Of a stretch of 7,038 nt of DNA, positions 6,518 through 7,038 are shown in pieces. Numbering within the stretch: the stretch's first letter is position 1; the number at the start of each line of letters is the position of its first letter. A program made the translations under genes and the position numbers. The notes beneath the pieces were generated by a model. The model ran no database searches. It saw only the letters and a program-made list of their open reading frames with translations, and was not told the DNA's origin. The DNA is from JBDLID01 sp039715055 (lineage in GTDB: Bacteria > Desulfobacterota > Desulfobulbia > Desulfobulbales > Desulfocapsaceae), in assembly GCA_039715055.1 (NCBI GenBank), contig JBDLID010000146.1, positions 1 through 7,038 on the forward strand. Reading direction: 5' to 3'.

Positions 6518-6536
6518 CAGACACGTCTGATATAAT
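6518..6536 (+). promoter_or_regulatory. Extended -10 promoter with abutting operator-like palindrome
   Basis: TGATATAAT (6528-6536) is a perfect extended -10 element (TGnTATAAT); the -35 region is poor, as is usual for this class. The inverted repeat CAGAC-AC-GTCTG (6518-6529) overlaps the TG of the extended -10. A protein bound there would block RNA polymerase. Transcription would start near 6543, giving a leader of about 20 bases that contains the ribosome binding site. Confidence 0.55.
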
Positions 6537-6562
6537 TACTACCTATCCAGGAGAAAAAAGCA

Positions 6563-6865
6563 GTGAATAGTTTAACCGGCCTCCAGATGAGCGGAATTGG
6601 CATCTTTCTTGCCGTTCTCGCCGTTTTGTATTTTACAAGCGAAAAACTTCGCAAGCATGTCAAAAAAGCGACTTTCAGTATCGTTGTTATTATCGTTGTC
6701 TCGGTAGGCTACTACCTTATCACCGGAAAAACGGTCCTTGAGATCCCCGGTCAGATCAACCGCACCCTCTCCAAAAGACCGGGCAGTTCAGAAAGCACCA
6801 ACCCCAGTTATTACCAATCAGTTGAAAAACGCTACGGTTTTGACCCGGCAAAAGAAGAAAAATAG
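6563..6865 (+). CDS. Small two-helix membrane protein of unknown function (100 aa)
   Basis: The start is a GTG at 6563, supported by AGGAG (6549-6553) 9 bases upstream and by two TATAAT elements further up. The protein has a hydrophobic helix at about residues 11-25 (GIGIFLAVLAVLYFT) and a basic connector (KLRKHVKK, 28-35). A second helix follows at about 38-54 (SIVVIIVVSVGYYLITG), then a polar 45-residue tail rich in Ser, Lys and Glu. With the positive connector inside, both ends would face the periplasm if both helices span the membrane. I recognise no family or catalytic motif. It is transcribed away from the 999-residue gene, and its stop codon is the first element of a large inverted repeat. 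Codon pattern and start context support a real gene; function is unknown. Confidence 0.75.
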   Translation: MNSLTGLQMSGIGIFLAVLAVLYFTSEKLRKHVKKATFSIVVIIVVSVGYYLITGKTVLEIPGQINRTLSKRPGSSESTNPSYYQSVEKRYGFDPAKEEK

Positions 6866-6972
6866 TAACTGTTCAGCAGCACCCACATTGTGGCCGATCA
6901 GGCCGCCTCGAGTAGCACAAGTACGCTTCGTCAGCCTGTTTGACCACACTGCGGGCCCTGCTGAACAGTTAC
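6865..6972. repeat. 108-base imperfect palindrome (REP/MITE-like element or structured 3' end)
   Basis: The outer arms form a perfect 15-bp stem (6865-6879 with 6958-6972). Further in, pairing continues with gaps: CCC/GGG (6882-6884 with 6953-6955), TGTGG/CCACA (6889-6893 with 6944-6948) and AGGC/GCCT (6900-6903 with 6934-6937). It begins on the last base of the TAG of the membrane-protein gene. It has no T-run directly after it, so it is not a simple terminator. It may be a non-autonomous mobile or REP-type repeat, or a structured RNA. No transposase is visible in the window. Confidence 0.75.
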
Positions 6973-6975
6973 AGT

Positions 6976-7017
6976 TCCCTGCTTAGGGACGCACCCAGCT
7001 TTACGCTGAATAGTTAC
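6976..7017. repeat. Small hairpins and a third copy of the palindrome arm
   Basis: GCTGAATAGTTAC at 7005-7017 repeats GCTGAACAGTTAC at 6960-6972 with one change, 45 bases apart. In RNA it could pair with the left arm (6865-6877) through one G-U pair, competing with the perfect arm. Between them lie two small hairpins: TCCCT-GCTT-AGGGA (6976-6989), and CAGC-TTTAC-GCTG (6996-7008), whose 3' side overlaps the third arm. The A-rich end (7018-7028) is not a plus-strand terminator tail. Confidence 0.6.
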
Positions 7018-7038
7018 AAAAAATAAAAACCAGACAGC

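Larger units (their letters stand above)
6148..6562. other. 415-base AT-rich divergent intergenic region
   Basis: This stretch separates the leftward 999-residue gene from the rightward membrane-protein gene and holds no convincing ORF. Near 6501-6540 there are two plus-strand -10 matches, and at 6406-6423 a perfect palindrome. For the leftward gene, minus-strand candidates are TTGCAA (6230-6235) with TAATAC (6207-6212, spacer 17), and CTGACA (6176-6181) with TGTGAT (spacer 17) ending only 5 bases before the ATG. All leftward promoter matches are weak. I see no tRNA or recognisable riboswitch. Confidence 0.6.

Noticed and set aside
6880..6957. Possible short coding sequence within the palindrome interior
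   Set aside because: No frame has a start with a ribosome binding site, and the pairing pattern explains the sequence better.

Overview
The window looks like chromosomal DNA of a Gram-negative, probably anaerobic bacterium. The gene set and protein style (a radical SAM AmrS-type enzyme, a deltaproteobacterial-looking Ate1/Bpt transferase, an E. coli-like NADP glutamate dehydrogenase, a receiver/PPDK-N fusion) suggest Desulfobacterota, perhaps the Desulfobulbales. That placement is an inference from protein character, not from a marker gene. No rRNA, tRNA, CRISPR array, phage gene or transposase gene was seen.

Layout. Four confident genes lie on the minus strand, read from right to left. The largest (3148-6147) encodes a 999-residue protein with two receiver-like domains, a PPDK/PEP-synthase-type ATP-binding domain and an unusual C-terminal domain. 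Next come gdhA (1683-3032), a bpt/ate1-family aminoacyl-tRNA-protein transferase (809-1564), and the first 121 codons of amrS, which runs off the left edge (1-364). A 59-codon ORF with a strong ribosome binding site (432-611, minus) sits between bpt and amrS. On the right, one short plus-strand gene (6563-6865) encodes a two-helix membrane protein. It is divergent from the 999-residue gene across a 415-base AT-rich region.

Non-coding structure is rich. There is a telomere-like TTTAGGG tandem array directly upstream of the bpt start, a GGGGACAGG inverted repeat between gdhA and bpt, and a perfect AACAGGT/ACCTGTT palindrome in the divergent region. A CAGAC-AC-GTCTG operator-like palindrome abuts an extended -10 promoter. 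A 108-base imperfect palindrome begins at the stop codon of the membrane-protein gene, followed by a third, near-identical copy of one arm.

The genes do not form an obvious single pathway. They cover nitrogen assimilation (GdhA), N-end-rule tagging (Bpt), a radical SAM enzyme of the AmmeMemoRadiSam set, and a putative signalling phosphotransferase. The most interesting item is the 999-residue protein. It lacks a recognisable PEP/pyruvate barrel, but its C-terminal domain contains an S-H-x8-GIP pattern with the same spacing as the phosphohistidine motif of PEP-utilising enzymes. It may therefore be a receiver-controlled, ATP-dependent histidine phosphotransferase with an unknown acceptor.
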